Source of the DNA: Neptunitalea lumnitzerae
Lineage (GTDB): Bacteria > Bacteroidota > Bacteroidia > Flavobacteriales > Flavobacteriaceae
Length of the DNA: 64,000 nt
Direction: 5' to 3'
NCBI RefSeq assembly: GCF_027924185.1
Contig: NZ_BRVO01000001.1
Location: 744,001 to 808,000, forward strand
How positions within the stretch are numbered: the first letter of the stretch is position 1; the number at the start of each line of letters is the position of its first letter. Shown here one piece after another: positions 27,621 through 36,902 of the stretch. The notes beneath the pieces are model-generated. The model made no database searches, was not told the origin of the DNA, and saw only the letters and a program-made list of their open reading frames with translations. The position numbers were made by a program, and so were the translations under genes.

Positions 27621-29168
27621 ATGAAATCTTATAAAAAAATAGTTTTAGTAATGGCAGGGATACTTGTTTCGGCAACTGCTATGGCGCAAAAAAAAGCGTC
27701 GGTTACTATTAACAAGGTGGAAGATGCACCAACCATTAGTAAACATATATATGGGCATTTTGCAGAACATTTAGGACGTTGTATTTATGGTGGATTTTTT
27801 GTGGGTGATACGAGTAGTATCCCTAATGTAGACGGTGTAAGAAAAGATGTGATTGATGCGTTGAAAGAATTAAAAGTACCTAATTTACGTTGGCCTGGTG
27901 GTTGTTTTGCAGATACCTATCATTGGAAAGATGGGATTGGACCAAAAGAAGACCGACCAACCATTGTAAATACATGGTGGGGTGGCGTTACTGAAGATAA
28001 TAGCTTTGGTACACATGACTTTTTAAATTTATGTGAAGTTTTAGATGCTGAACCTTACTTGGCGGCAAATGTTGGTAGTGGTACAGTAAAAGAATTTGCA
28101 GACTGGTTGCAGTATGTAAACCATATAGGGCCTAGCCCAATGGCAGACCTAAGAAAAAAATACGGTAGAGAAACACCATGGGGTGTGAAATACTGGGGAG
28201 TTGGTAATGAAATGTGGGGATGTGGTGGAAACATGACACCTGAATATTATGCGAATTTGTATAGAAAATATGCCACTTTTATGACATCGTGGGATAATGA
28301 GCAACATTTGTTCCGTATTGCTTCGGGTGCAAACGTTGATGATTATCACTGGACAGAAGTGCTTATGAGAGATATACCTAAGCATCTTATAGAAGGGGTT
28401 GCATTACACTCATATTCGTATGTAGAATGGGATGAAAAAGGTTCTTCTGTAAACTTTGATGAAGCACAGTATTTTTCTACCATGCAAACAGCATTGCGTA
28501 TGGAAGAGTTAGTAACCAAGCATACGGCTATTATGGATAAATACGACCCAAAAGGAGAAATTGCTTTAGTAGTTGATGAATGGGGCGGGTGGTATAACGT
28601 AATGGAGGGAACCAACCCTGGTTTCTTATACCAACAAAATACTATGAGAGACGCTATGATTGCGGGTACCACTTTGAATACGTTTAATAATCATAGTGAT
28701 CGTGTACGTATTGCAAACTTAGCACAAACCGTAAATGTTCTTCAGGCGGTCATATTAACTGAAGATGAGAAAATGTTGCTAACACCAACATATTATGTAA
28801 TGAAAATGTACAATGTACACCAAGATGCTACATTGTTGCCATTACAATTAATTTCTCCTGAGTATGTATTTAACGGAGAAAGCTTGCCAGCAGTTTCTGC
28901 TTCGGCATCTACAAAGGATGGATTAACACATATTTCTTTAGTGAATATAGATGCAGCTAAAGAAGTAGAAGTAACAATAAATGTTGAAAGCCTGAATGTT
29001 AAAAGTTTCACTGCTGAAGTATTAACTTCTTCAAAACTACAAGACTATAATTCATTTGAAAAAGCAACCAACATTACCCCTAAAGAATTTAAAGATTTTA
29101 AATTGAAAAAAGGAAGTTTAACAATTACGCTTCCTCCATTTTCTGTTGTAGTACTTGAAGGTAAATAA
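27621..29168 (+). CDS. GH51 alpha-L-arabinofuranosidase, short type
   Basis: This 515-residue secreted enzyme releases terminal alpha-L-arabinofuranose from arabinan side chains or oligosaccharides. The signal peptide ends near AMAQKK, so a periplasmic location is likely. The (beta/alpha)8 barrel carries the acid/base Glu197 in WGVGNEMWG and the nucleophile Glu320 in VVDEWGGWY. N-terminal signatures are YGHFAEHLGRCIYGGF and LRWPGGCFADTYHW. The C-terminal beta domain ends LPPFSVVVLEGK. The length is that of classical intracellular-type GH51 enzymes plus a signal peptide, without the extra carbohydrate-binding-like domain of the two other GH51 proteins here. Confidence 0.95.
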   Translation: MKSYKKIVLVMAGILVSATAMAQKKASVTINKVEDAPTISKHIYGHFAEHLGRCIYGGFFVGDTSSIPNVDGVRKDVIDALKELKVPNLRWPGGCFADTYHWKDGIGPKEDRPTIVNTWWGGVTEDNSFGTHDFLNLCEVLDAEPYLAANVGSGTVKEFADWLQYVNHIGPSPMADLRKKYGRETPWGVKYWGVGNEMWGCGGNMTPEYYANLYRKYATFMTSWDNEQHLFRIASGANVDDYHWTEVLMRDIPKHLIEGVALHSYSYVEWDEKGSSVNFDEAQYFSTMQTALRMEELVTKHTAIMDKYDPKGEIALVVDEWGGWYNVMEGTNPGFLYQQNTMRDAMIAGTTLNTFNNHSDRVRIANLAQTVNVLQAVILTEDEKMLLTPTYYVMKMYNVHQDATLLPLQLISPEYVFNGESLPAVSASASTKDGLTHISLVNIDAAKEVEVTINVESLNVKSFTAEVLTSSKLQDYNSFEKATNITPKEFKDFKLKKGSLTITLPPFSVVVLEGK

Positions 29169-29176
29169 GAAACGAA

Positions 29177-30790
29177 ATGATGTTAAAAACGCAACAAATT
29201 AAAAAATCTAAATGGACACTTAGAGCATCTATGCTATTAATGCTAGGTACAATGATAGTGGGTTGTTCTAAAGATGATGGAACCTCAGGCGGTACTCCCG
29301 AAGTACCAGAAGAACCTGTAGGCAATGAGTTTGATGGACCTACTTATGCCGATGATTATACCCCTATTTCGTCATGGTCTCAAAGAGGACAATGGAATTT
29401 AGCTAATGTGCATGATCCTTCGGTAACCAAGCAAGGAGATTATTACTATATGTACCAAACAGATGCATCCTATGGTAATGCACACGATGGACATGGACAT
29501 TTTCCGTACAGAAGATCTACCGATTTAATTAATTGGGATTACCAAGGGGCAGCTATGGCTTCTACCCCAGCTTGGATTAAAGATTCTTTAAACAATAAGC
29601 GTGCAGCTATGAGTTTGCCTGCCATAGATAACCCAACGTATGGGCATTGGGCACCTTATATTCATGAGTATAATGGAGTATACCGTTTGTATTATTCGGT
29701 GGTAGTAACCAACCCTATAGTTGGGAACGATACTAGTACTTCTTGGACAGAGCGTGCCTTTATTGGTATGGCAGAGTCTACAGATTTAGCTGCTAACGTT
29801 TGGGAAGATAAAGGAATGGTTATTTGTTCTGAGCCTGATGGTTTAGAAACCTATACCAGAACCGGCCCTAACGATTGGAGTGGTTATTTTAAGTTTAACG
29901 CTATTGACCCTACTGTTATTAGTAAAGATGGAGAAGAGTGGTTGGTATATGGTTCTTGGCATACCGGTATAGCGGCAGTGCAATTAGACCCTACAACCGG
30001 AAAACCATTTCAGTTAAATAATATAGATGATTACGGTGTGCGTATTGCTGGGCGTGGTAACTTAAGTACCAACAGATGGCAAGCATTGGAAGGGCCTGAG
30101 ATTATTTACAATGAAGATACCGGATATTACTACCTGTTTTTAGCGTATGATGAATTGGCAGTAGCATACAATACAAGAGTAGCTAGAGCTACTAGCATTA
30201 CCGGGCCTTATTATGGGTATAATGGACAAGATATTACGCAAGGCGCAGATTGTTGGCCAATGCTAACACACCCATATAAGTTTAGTAACCATACCGGATG
30301 GGTAGGTTTTTCGCATTGCTCCGTTTTTCAAGATAATGAAACTGGTAAATGGTATTATGCTTCGCAAGCTAGATTACCTGAAAACGTACCTGGAATAAAT
30401 GTGTCTAACGCGGTAATGATGGGACACGTAAGAGAAATTGAATGGACTTCTGATGGATGGCCGGTAGTAGCTCCGGAAAGATACGCAGGAGTACCTGAAA
30501 CCGAAATTACTGAAGCGGACATTGTAGGTACTTGGCAGCAAATTGTTATGAACTATGAATACAGAGTACAACAAGTAGCGGTAGGTGTAACCTTTAATAG
30601 CGATGGTACCTTAAGCGGTGGTGCATCTGGTACATGGTCATTAGATGCAGGTAACAATGTACTTACCATTAATGGTAACGAATGTAAAATATTTGATGCC
30701 TGGGATTGGGAAGCTTCTACCAGAAAAGTAACCATTACCTATTCTGGATTTACATCGGAAGGAAAACCAATTTGGGGTAAAAAGAACTAA
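29177..30790 (+). CDS. GH43 endo-arabinanase-like lipoprotein
   Basis: This 537-residue lipoprotein (lipobox IVGC, Cys30, then a Gly/Pro/Glu linker) is probably on the cell surface. The five-bladed propeller has the general base Asp80 in NVHDPSVTK, pKa-modulating Asp244 in AIDPTVISKDG and a likely acid Glu305 in LEGPEI. The family block LVYGSWHTGIAAVQLDPTTG resembles endo-1,5-alpha-L-arabinanases of GH43. An extra C-terminal domain of about 85 residues, from about 450, has a lipocalin-like pattern (IVGTWQQIVMNYEY, FNSDGTLSGGASGTWSLD). It is the best candidate for the surface enzyme that cuts the arabinan backbone before import. Confidence 0.88.
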   Translation: MMLKTQQIKKSKWTLRASMLLMLGTMIVGCSKDDGTSGGTPEVPEEPVGNEFDGPTYADDYTPISSWSQRGQWNLANVHDPSVTKQGDYYYMYQTDASYGNAHDGHGHFPYRRSTDLINWDYQGAAMASTPAWIKDSLNNKRAAMSLPAIDNPTYGHWAPYIHEYNGVYRLYYSVVVTNPIVGNDTSTSWTERAFIGMAESTDLAANVWEDKGMVICSEPDGLETYTRTGPNDWSGYFKFNAIDPTVISKDGEEWLVYGSWHTGIAAVQLDPTTGKPFQLNNIDDYGVRIAGRGNLSTNRWQALEGPEIIYNEDTGYYYLFLAYDELAVAYNTRVARATSITGPYYGYNGQDITQGADCWPMLTHPYKFSNHTGWVGFSHCSVFQDNETGKWYYASQARLPENVPGINVSNAVMMGHVREIEWTSDGWPVVAPERYAGVPETEITEADIVGTWQQIVMNYEYRVQQVAVGVTFNSDGTLSGGASGTWSLDAGNNVLTINGNECKIFDAWDWEASTRKVTITYSGFTSEGKPIWGKKN

Positions 30791-30800
30791 CGAATACAAA

Positions 30801-31802
30801 ATGAAAAATCTAGTAACCTATAGTGTTGTTGCAGTAATGCTTTCTTCTTGTTGTAATACTACACAAGAGCAAACAGATAAGGTATTGGTAGAACATCAAA
30901 ATGATACTACCCCTAAAGAAATTAATAATCCTATTATTAAAGATAAGTTTACTGCAGACCCAGCAGCATACGTATACAACGATACAGTGTACTTATATGC
31001 TGGGCATGATGAAGCACCAAACGACTTTCATTTTTATAGAATGAATGAATGGTTGGTATATTCATCTACTAATATGGTTGACTGGACAGAGCACCCGGTA
31101 CCCTTAAAACCATCTGATTTTTCTTGGTCTAAAGGAGATGCTTGGGCGGCTCAAGTAATAGAACGTAATGGTAAGTTTTACTGGTATGTTACTGTAGAGC
31201 ATAACGATGAGCATCCTGGAAAGGCTATTGGAGTAGCCGTAGCAGATACTCCGGTAGGGCCGTTTAAAGATGCTTTGGGAAAGGCATTAATCACAAACGA
31301 TATGACTTTGCAAACCGATATTTCTTGGGATGATATTGACCCTTCTGTAATTATAGATGACGATGGGCAAGCATATTTGTTCTGGGGGAATACCGTATGC
31401 CACTATGCAAAACTAAAAGAGAATATGGTAGAGTTAGATGGGCCTATTGAAACCATTGACTTGCCACAGTTTACAGAAGCTCCATGGATTCATAAAAAAG
31501 GAGACTGGTATTACTTATCGTATGCATCTGAATTTCCTGAGAAAATTAAGTATGCTATGAGTAAATCGGTAACAGGACCATGGGAGTATAAAGGAATTTT
31601 AAATGAATTGGCGGGTAATTCTAATACCAATCACCAGTCAATCATAACCTATAAAGGAAATGATTATTTTATTTATCACACAGGTGGAATTCAGCCAAAT
31701 GGAGGAAGCTTTAGAAGATCTGTTTGTATAGATAGATTGTATTATAACCAAGATGGGAGCATGAAACGTGTAATCATGACCTCAGAAGGAATTCAAAAAT
31801 AA
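30801..31802 (+). CDS. GH43 exo-acting arabinofuranosidase/xylosidase-like lipoprotein
   Basis: This is a 333-residue single-domain GH43 enzyme with a lipoprotein signal (LSSC, Cys17). Catalytic candidates are Asp53 in FTADPAAYVYND, Asp180 in DIDPSVIIDDDG and Glu226 in FTEAPWIHKKG. The sequence after the propeller start (YLYAGHDEAPND, WLVYSSTNMVDWTEH) is like the arabinofuranosidase/beta-xylosidase subfamilies rather than the endo-arabinanases. It lies 10 nt downstream of the previous GH43 gene. The exact linkage cannot be decided from the sequence. Confidence 0.88.
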   Translation: MKNLVTYSVVAVMLSSCCNTTQEQTDKVLVEHQNDTTPKEINNPIIKDKFTADPAAYVYNDTVYLYAGHDEAPNDFHFYRMNEWLVYSSTNMVDWTEHPVPLKPSDFSWSKGDAWAAQVIERNGKFYWYVTVEHNDEHPGKAIGVAVADTPVGPFKDALGKALITNDMTLQTDISWDDIDPSVIIDDDGQAYLFWGNTVCHYAKLKENMVELDGPIETIDLPQFTEAPWIHKKGDWYYLSYASEFPEKIKYAMSKSVTGPWEYKGILNELAGNSNTNHQSIITYKGNDYFIYHTGGIQPNGGSFRRSVCIDRLYYNQDGSMKRVIMTSEGIQK

Positions 31803-31806
31803 ACTC

Positions 31807-32802
31807 ATGAGTAAAAGAGTATATATATTTGTTTGTTTGTGTTTCATTGTTGGCAGCGTGTTTGCTCAAAAACCGCTGCCAATTAATGATACTTTTGTGC
31901 ATGACCCTGTAATGATAGAAGAAGATGGTACGTATTATCTTTTTTGTACTGGGCATGGCATTAGCGCTTTTTCTTCAACAGATATGGAAAACTGGACAAA
32001 ACTTGAGCCAGTTTTTAAAACCAAACCAAGTTGGACAGATACCGTTGTACCTAATTTTGAAAACCACATTTGGGCTCCGGATATTACCTATTATAAGGGT
32101 ACGTATTACTTGTACTATTCGGTTTCTGCGTTTGCCAAAAATACATCTGCTATTGGGGTGGCTACCAATAAAACATTAAACCCTAATAGTAAAAATTTTA
32201 AATGGGTAGACCATGGTATTGTAATTCAATCGGTACCTAACAGAGATTTATGGAATGCCATAGACCCTAATTTAGTATTTGATGATAAGGGAACACCATG
32301 GCTTAGTTTTGGTTCTTTTTGGAACGGATTGAAATTGGTGAAAATGGCCGATGATTTATTAGCTGTGGCTTCACCAGAAGAATGGTATACAATTGCCAGA
32401 AGAGAAAGAAGCTTTGAGTTAGCAGATGCAAACCCAGGTGATGCTGCTTTAGAAGCACCTTTTATATTTAAAAAGAATGGCTATTACTATTTATTCCTAT
32501 CATGGGATTTATGTTGTAGAGGGGAGAATAGTACCTATAAAGTGGTAGTAGGTAGAGCTAAAGAAGTAACCGGACCTTATTTAGATAAAGAGGGGAAATC
32601 TTTATTTCAAGGGGGAGGAACCTTAGTAATTGAAGGAAATAAAAACTGGTACGGCGTTGGCCATAACAGTACCTATACTTTTAACGGAAAAGATTATATG
32701 GTTTTTCATTCGTATGATGCTAAAAGAAAAGGTGCACCAGTACTAACCATAAAGGAAATTAAGTGGGAAAATAATTGGCCTACAGTAACCCCGATGGAAT
32801 AA
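31807..32802 (+). CDS. GH43 arabinan endo-1,5-alpha-L-arabinosidase
   Basis: This is a 331-residue secreted GH43 enzyme with a plain signal peptide (to VFAQKP), probably periplasmic. Catalytic residues are Asp33 in FVHDPVMIEEDG, Asp153 in NAIDPNLVFDD and Glu216 in LEAPFIFKKNG. The stretches HIWAPDITYYKGTYYLYYS, WLSFGSFWNGLKLVKM and LSWDLCCRG are hallmarks of the endo-arabinanase subfamily. With the lipoprotein GH43 at 29177 it would give one surface and one internal endo-type enzyme. It begins 4 nt after the previous stop. Confidence 0.92.
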   Translation: MSKRVYIFVCLCFIVGSVFAQKPLPINDTFVHDPVMIEEDGTYYLFCTGHGISAFSSTDMENWTKLEPVFKTKPSWTDTVVPNFENHIWAPDITYYKGTYYLYYSVSAFAKNTSAIGVATNKTLNPNSKNFKWVDHGIVIQSVPNRDLWNAIDPNLVFDDKGTPWLSFGSFWNGLKLVKMADDLLAVASPEEWYTIARRERSFELADANPGDAALEAPFIFKKNGYYYLFLSWDLCCRGENSTYKVVVGRAKEVTGPYLDKEGKSLFQGGGTLVIEGNKNWYGVGHNSTYTFNGKDYMVFHSYDAKRKGAPVLTIKEIKWENNWPTVTPME

Positions 32803-32803
32803 G

Positions 32804-34882
32804 ATGAAACATAGCGTGACATATCAGCAATTTGCCTGCGTTATAATAGCATTGTTTTCAACAGTGTTATATGTAAATGCGCAGCAGTCTAAGCAGTTGA
32901 CTGCGGTAATTGATGTGTCACAAAAGCAACCTCCTATAGCTGATAAGCTATTCGGGATGTTTATTGAAAACTTGGGTAATGAGGATGTAGGCAATATAAC
33001 AGACGATTGTTTATGGGCAGAACTTTTAGATGATAGAAAGTTCTTTTATCCGGTAGATACATTACCAACACTTTTCCCTAAAAACAGAAAGGAAGCCATT
33101 AATCAGTGGTATCCTATGAATGCGAAGGTGTTTATGGATGAAGCCAATGCGTATGTTGGAAAGCATTCACCAAAAATAACACTTGAAAATAACACTGTTA
33201 GCGGTATTAAACAATCTGGCATTGCGCTAGAAGCAGGTAAAACCTATACTGGTAGAGTAGTGTTAAAAGCTAGTGGAAGTACAGAGGTTACTGTTGCTCT
33301 TCATTATGGGAATAACGAAAACGATGTAATTTCTAAAACGTTTAAAAATATAGATACTTCATATTCAAAGTATTATTTTCAATTTACTTGTCCAAAGAAT
33401 TTCTTACAGGGTGCTCTTAGTATTACCGGTAAAGGTACCGGTAATTTTCACATAGGAGCTGTATCACTCATGCCAGATGATAATATTGATGGGTTTAGAG
33501 CAGATGTAATTCCGCTATTGAAAAACCTAAACTCTAGTATCTATCGTTGGGGTGGTAACTTTATTTCTGGTTACGACTGGAGAGACGGTGTGGGTGATAG
33601 CGATAAAAGAGCACCTAGATATGAGTATGCATGGGAATGTTTAGAAGATAATGATGTAGGTACCGATGAAATGATTCGTTTTACAGAGTTGATTGGTGTA
33701 GAGTTAGCTATGACAGTAAACACTGGTTTTGGCGATGCCTTTTCTGCAGCACAGTGGGTGGAATATGTGAATGGAAGTACCGCAACTCCTATGGGTAAAT
33801 GGAGAGCTGAAAATGGTCATGCTGAACCTTACGATATTAAATTATGGTGTGTAGGTAACGAAAGTTACGGGTGGTGGCAATTAGGGCATATACCCTTAGA
33901 ACATCATATTTTAAAGCATAATATGTTTGCTGAAAAAATGCTAGAAAAAGATCCAACTTTACAGCTAATAGGTTCTGGTGCTAGTATTGAAGAAATGACC
34001 GTAACTACTAGTAGCTATAAAGATGGTGGAGAGGTGGAACCCACCTATGGTTCTGAAACCGACTGGACAGGCGGCATGCTGGAAAAAGCAGCACATTTAA
34101 GTTTTATGAGTGAGCATTTTTATTGCTCGGTTACCGAACATTTTGATTTGGATAGTATTAAATATGTAACGGTTACAGAGCTCTTAGAAGATTGGACACT
34201 TAGACCTGCAAACCGTATTAAATCTAAAGCATACCATTACCAACGTTACCGTGCTACCATTCCAGGGGCAGATGCTGTTCCGGTATATTTAGATGAGTGG
34301 GCGTATTATACCAATTGGGTACACCCTACCCCAACATTGGGAGTAACTATTGGGTATGGTAGAGGTTTCAATGAATTATTCAGACATACCGATCTGTTCA
34401 AAATGGCAGGGTTTACATTTGGTACCTCATGCTTGTCTTTTACAGATACTGATGTAGATTACAACGCTACGGGGTTACTATTTAAATTATACCAATCTCA
34501 ATTTGGAAGAATACCTGTTGTGGTAAATGGCAATTCACCACAGCCCGCACCTAAATGGCCTTTGGGTGGAGATCAACCTGTTGAAAATGCTGGAGGAAAT
34601 GTATATCCGCTAGATGTAGTGGCTGCCTTAACAGAAGATGGTACAGCAATTACCGTTTCTATCATTAATCCTACTGAAGCAGCACATGAACTAACTTTAG
34701 ACTTTTTAAATACTACCATAGCAAAAAAAGGAAGTCTGTATACGTTATCTGGTACTTCTATAGATGCTGTGAATGTAGTAAACAAGCAGCCACAGGTTAC
34801 TTTACAACAAACAAACATAAAAACTAAAAGGTTGACTATTCAGCCCGCAACTATAAATATTGTTCGTTATGAGCTTAAGTAA
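32804..34882 (+). CDS. GH51-type alpha-L-arabinofuranosidase with carbohydrate-binding-like domain
   Basis: This 692-residue secreted protein has a signal peptide to about VNAQQS. An N-terminal barrel strand (FGMFIENLGNEDVGN) is interrupted by a CBM4-like beta-sandwich (about 110-225). Barrel motifs then resume with IYRWGGNFISGYDW. The acid/base is Glu353 in LWCVGNESYGWW and the nucleophile Glu498 in VYLDEWAYY. The set is GH51-like but departs from the short GH51 in several places (RWGGNF for RWPGGCF), so linkage preference may differ. The start codon is 1 nt beyond the upstream GH43 stop, and its 3' end overlaps the next gene by 14 nt. Confidence 0.88.
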   Translation: MKHSVTYQQFACVIIALFSTVLYVNAQQSKQLTAVIDVSQKQPPIADKLFGMFIENLGNEDVGNITDDCLWAELLDDRKFFYPVDTLPTLFPKNRKEAINQWYPMNAKVFMDEANAYVGKHSPKITLENNTVSGIKQSGIALEAGKTYTGRVVLKASGSTEVTVALHYGNNENDVISKTFKNIDTSYSKYYFQFTCPKNFLQGALSITGKGTGNFHIGAVSLMPDDNIDGFRADVIPLLKNLNSSIYRWGGNFISGYDWRDGVGDSDKRAPRYEYAWECLEDNDVGTDEMIRFTELIGVELAMTVNTGFGDAFSAAQWVEYVNGSTATPMGKWRAENGHAEPYDIKLWCVGNESYGWWQLGHIPLEHHILKHNMFAEKMLEKDPTLQLIGSGASIEEMTVTTSSYKDGGEVEPTYGSETDWTGGMLEKAAHLSFMSEHFYCSVTEHFDLDSIKYVTVTELLEDWTLRPANRIKSKAYHYQRYRATIPGADAVPVYLDEWAYYTNWVHPTPTLGVTIGYGRGFNELFRHTDLFKMAGFTFGTSCLSFTDTDVDYNATGLLFKLYQSQFGRIPVVVNGNSPQPAPKWPLGGDQPVENAGGNVYPLDVVAALTEDGTAITVSIINPTEAAHELTLDFLNTTIAKKGSLYTLSGTSIDAVNVVNKQPQVTLQQTNIKTKRLTIQPATINIVRYELK

Positions 34883-36881
34883 TATAGTAAAAAAAATAAG
34901 TGTATTTGGCTTGTCAAGTGCTATGGCAATAGGGGTAATTGCCTGTGATACAAAAAAAGAAACAGCAAAAGAACTAGCTGAAAATACGGGTTTAGAGAAT
35001 GGGTATCCCATTGCTCCTGTAGATATTAGAAATGTAAAAGTAACCGATAGTTTTTGGTTGCCTATTATAAAAAGAGTACAAGAAAAAACCATTGAGTATG
35101 CTATTGAAAAATGTGATGAAGAAGGTCGTTTTGAGAACTTTTTAATTGCAGGCGGACAAAAAGAGGGAAAGGTAAGAGGAGTAATGCCTTTTGATGATTC
35201 TGATGTATATAAAATAATAGAAGGAGCTTCAAACTCATTAATTAGCGCGCCAAATCCTAAACTTGAAAAGTTATTAGATTCTTTAATAGGAATTGTAAAA
35301 GTAGGACAAGAAAAAGATGGGTATTTAACCACTTGGCGAACCATAAACCCAGCACAACCACCAGCTACATGGGTAGAGGTAAAGGAAGGGAAGCGTTGGG
35401 AGTCTTTATTTATGAGTCATGAGTTATATAACGCGGGGCACATGTATGAAGCAGCAGCTGTACATTACAAAGCAACCGGAAAAAGAAACTTTTTAGATAT
35501 AGCTTTAAAGAATGCTGACCTGATGGTGAAAACTTTTGGTGATGGTGAAGATAAGATTGCTGCCGTACCAGGCCATCAGATTATTGAAACAGGTTTGATT
35601 AAGCTATATCAAATTACAGAGAAAGAGAGTTATTTAGAATTAGCGAAATATTTTTTAGATCATCGGGGAGATCCTGAAAATCATGAGTTATTTGGTTCGT
35701 ATTCTCAGGATAGCCTTCCGGTGGTAGAGCAAGAAGAGGTAGTAGGGCATGCTGTTAGGGCTGTATATATGTATGCAGGGATGACAGATATTGCGGCATT
35801 AATGGGAGACCAACAATACCGTAATGCTGTAGATAAACTATGGCATAATATGGTATATAAGAAAATGTATGTTACTGGTGGTATTGGGGCTAAACACGAA
35901 GGTGAAGCGTTTGGTGAAAACTATGAGTTACCTAATCTCACGGCCTATAACGAAACCTGTGCTGCTATTGGCGATGTGTATTGGAATAACCGATTATTCA
36001 ACCTAACAGGAGATGTAAAATATTACGACGTATTAGAAAGAACGTTGTACAATGGTTTAATCTCAGGAATATCATTAACAGGTACCGAATTTTTCTATCC
36101 GAATGCATTGGAGTCAGACGGTACTTATAAATTTAACCAAGGGGCGTGCACCCGAAAAGAATGGTTTGATTGTTCTTGTTGTCCAACCAACTTAATCCGT
36201 TTTATACCAGCTATTCCTGGACTTATCTATGCCAAAGAAGATACTACTGTATTTGTAAACATGTACATGTCTAGCGAAGCTGAGGTAGCGTTAGAAAATC
36301 AAAAGGTAGTATTGAAACAAGAAACAGCATATCCTTGGAACGGAGCTATAAAACTTACTGTTACTCCAGCGAAACAAGAAGCTTTTACTTTGAAATTACG
36401 TATTCCTGGGTGGGCAAGAAATGAAGTACTGCCAGGAGGTTTATACCACTATAAAAATACCGTAAACGATAGCTATGTAGTAAATGTAAATGGTAAAACT
36501 GAAAACGCTACCGAAGAGGATGGCTATATAGTCTTAACCAAGGAATGGAAAAAAGGAGATGTAGTAGAGCTTGTACTACCAATGGAAGTAAGAGAAGTAA
36601 TAGCTAACAATAAGGTTGCAGAAGACAAAGGCAAAGTGGCTTTAGAGTACGGACCTTTAGTGTATGCAATAGAAGAAGTAGATAACAAAGAGAATTTTGA
36701 CCTTTTAAAAATAAATAACAACACCCAATTTAAAGTTTCTTTTGAGCCAACACTGCTGAAAGGAGTAAATACCATTCAGTTTACAACAGATGAAACCACC
36801 TTTAAGGCAGTGCCTTACTATGCATGGTCTAACAGAGGTATTAATAAAATGAAGGTTTGGGTAGAAGAGAGCAAACAATAA
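34869..36881 (+). CDS. GH127 (DUF1680) beta-L-arabinofuranosidase lipoprotein
   Basis: This 670-residue lipoprotein (lipobox IGVIAC, Cys26) belongs to the zinc-dependent GH127/GH146 group that removes beta-linked L-arabinofuranose. The metal and catalytic set is complete: Glu362 and Cys364 in YNETCAAIG and Cys437/Cys438 in FDCSCCPTN, one cysteine being the nucleophile in characterised members. The (alpha/alpha)6 signatures SHELYNAGHMYEAA and VVGHAVRAVYMYAG are present. The ATG at 34869 is preferred over a TTG 9 nt upstream because it gives a clean lipoprotein signal. It overlaps the GH51 gene by 14 nt, implying translational coupling. It extends the locus to beta-arabinofuranosyl caps, present in some plant and algal polymers. 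Confidence 0.92.
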   Translation: MSLSNIVKKISVFGLSSAMAIGVIACDTKKETAKELAENTGLENGYPIAPVDIRNVKVTDSFWLPIIKRVQEKTIEYAIEKCDEEGRFENFLIAGGQKEGKVRGVMPFDDSDVYKIIEGASNSLISAPNPKLEKLLDSLIGIVKVGQEKDGYLTTWRTINPAQPPATWVEVKEGKRWESLFMSHELYNAGHMYEAAAVHYKATGKRNFLDIALKNADLMVKTFGDGEDKIAAVPGHQIIETGLIKLYQITEKESYLELAKYFLDHRGDPENHELFGSYSQDSLPVVEQEEVVGHAVRAVYMYAGMTDIAALMGDQQYRNAVDKLWHNMVYKKMYVTGGIGAKHEGEAFGENYELPNLTAYNETCAAIGDVYWNNRLFNLTGDVKYYDVLERTLYNGLISGISLTGTEFFYPNALESDGTYKFNQGACTRKEWFDCSCCPTNLIRFIPAIPGLIYAKEDTTVFVNMYMSSEAEVALENQKVVLKQETAYPWNGAIKLTVTPAKQEAFTLKLRIPGWARNEVLPGGLYHYKNTVNDSYVVNVNGKTENATEEDGYIVLTKEWKKGDVVELVLPMEVREVIANNKVAEDKGKVALEYGPLVYAIEEVDNKENFDLLKINNNTQFKVSFEPTLLKGVNTIQFTTDETTFKAVPYYAWSNRGINKMKVWVEESKQ

Positions 36882-36902
36882 CACAAGCATAAATATAAAT
36901 AA

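Noticed and set aside
34802-35344. Minus-strand frame of 180 codons over the GH51/GH127 junction
   Set aside because: It lies antisense to two well-supported genes and has no homology pattern.
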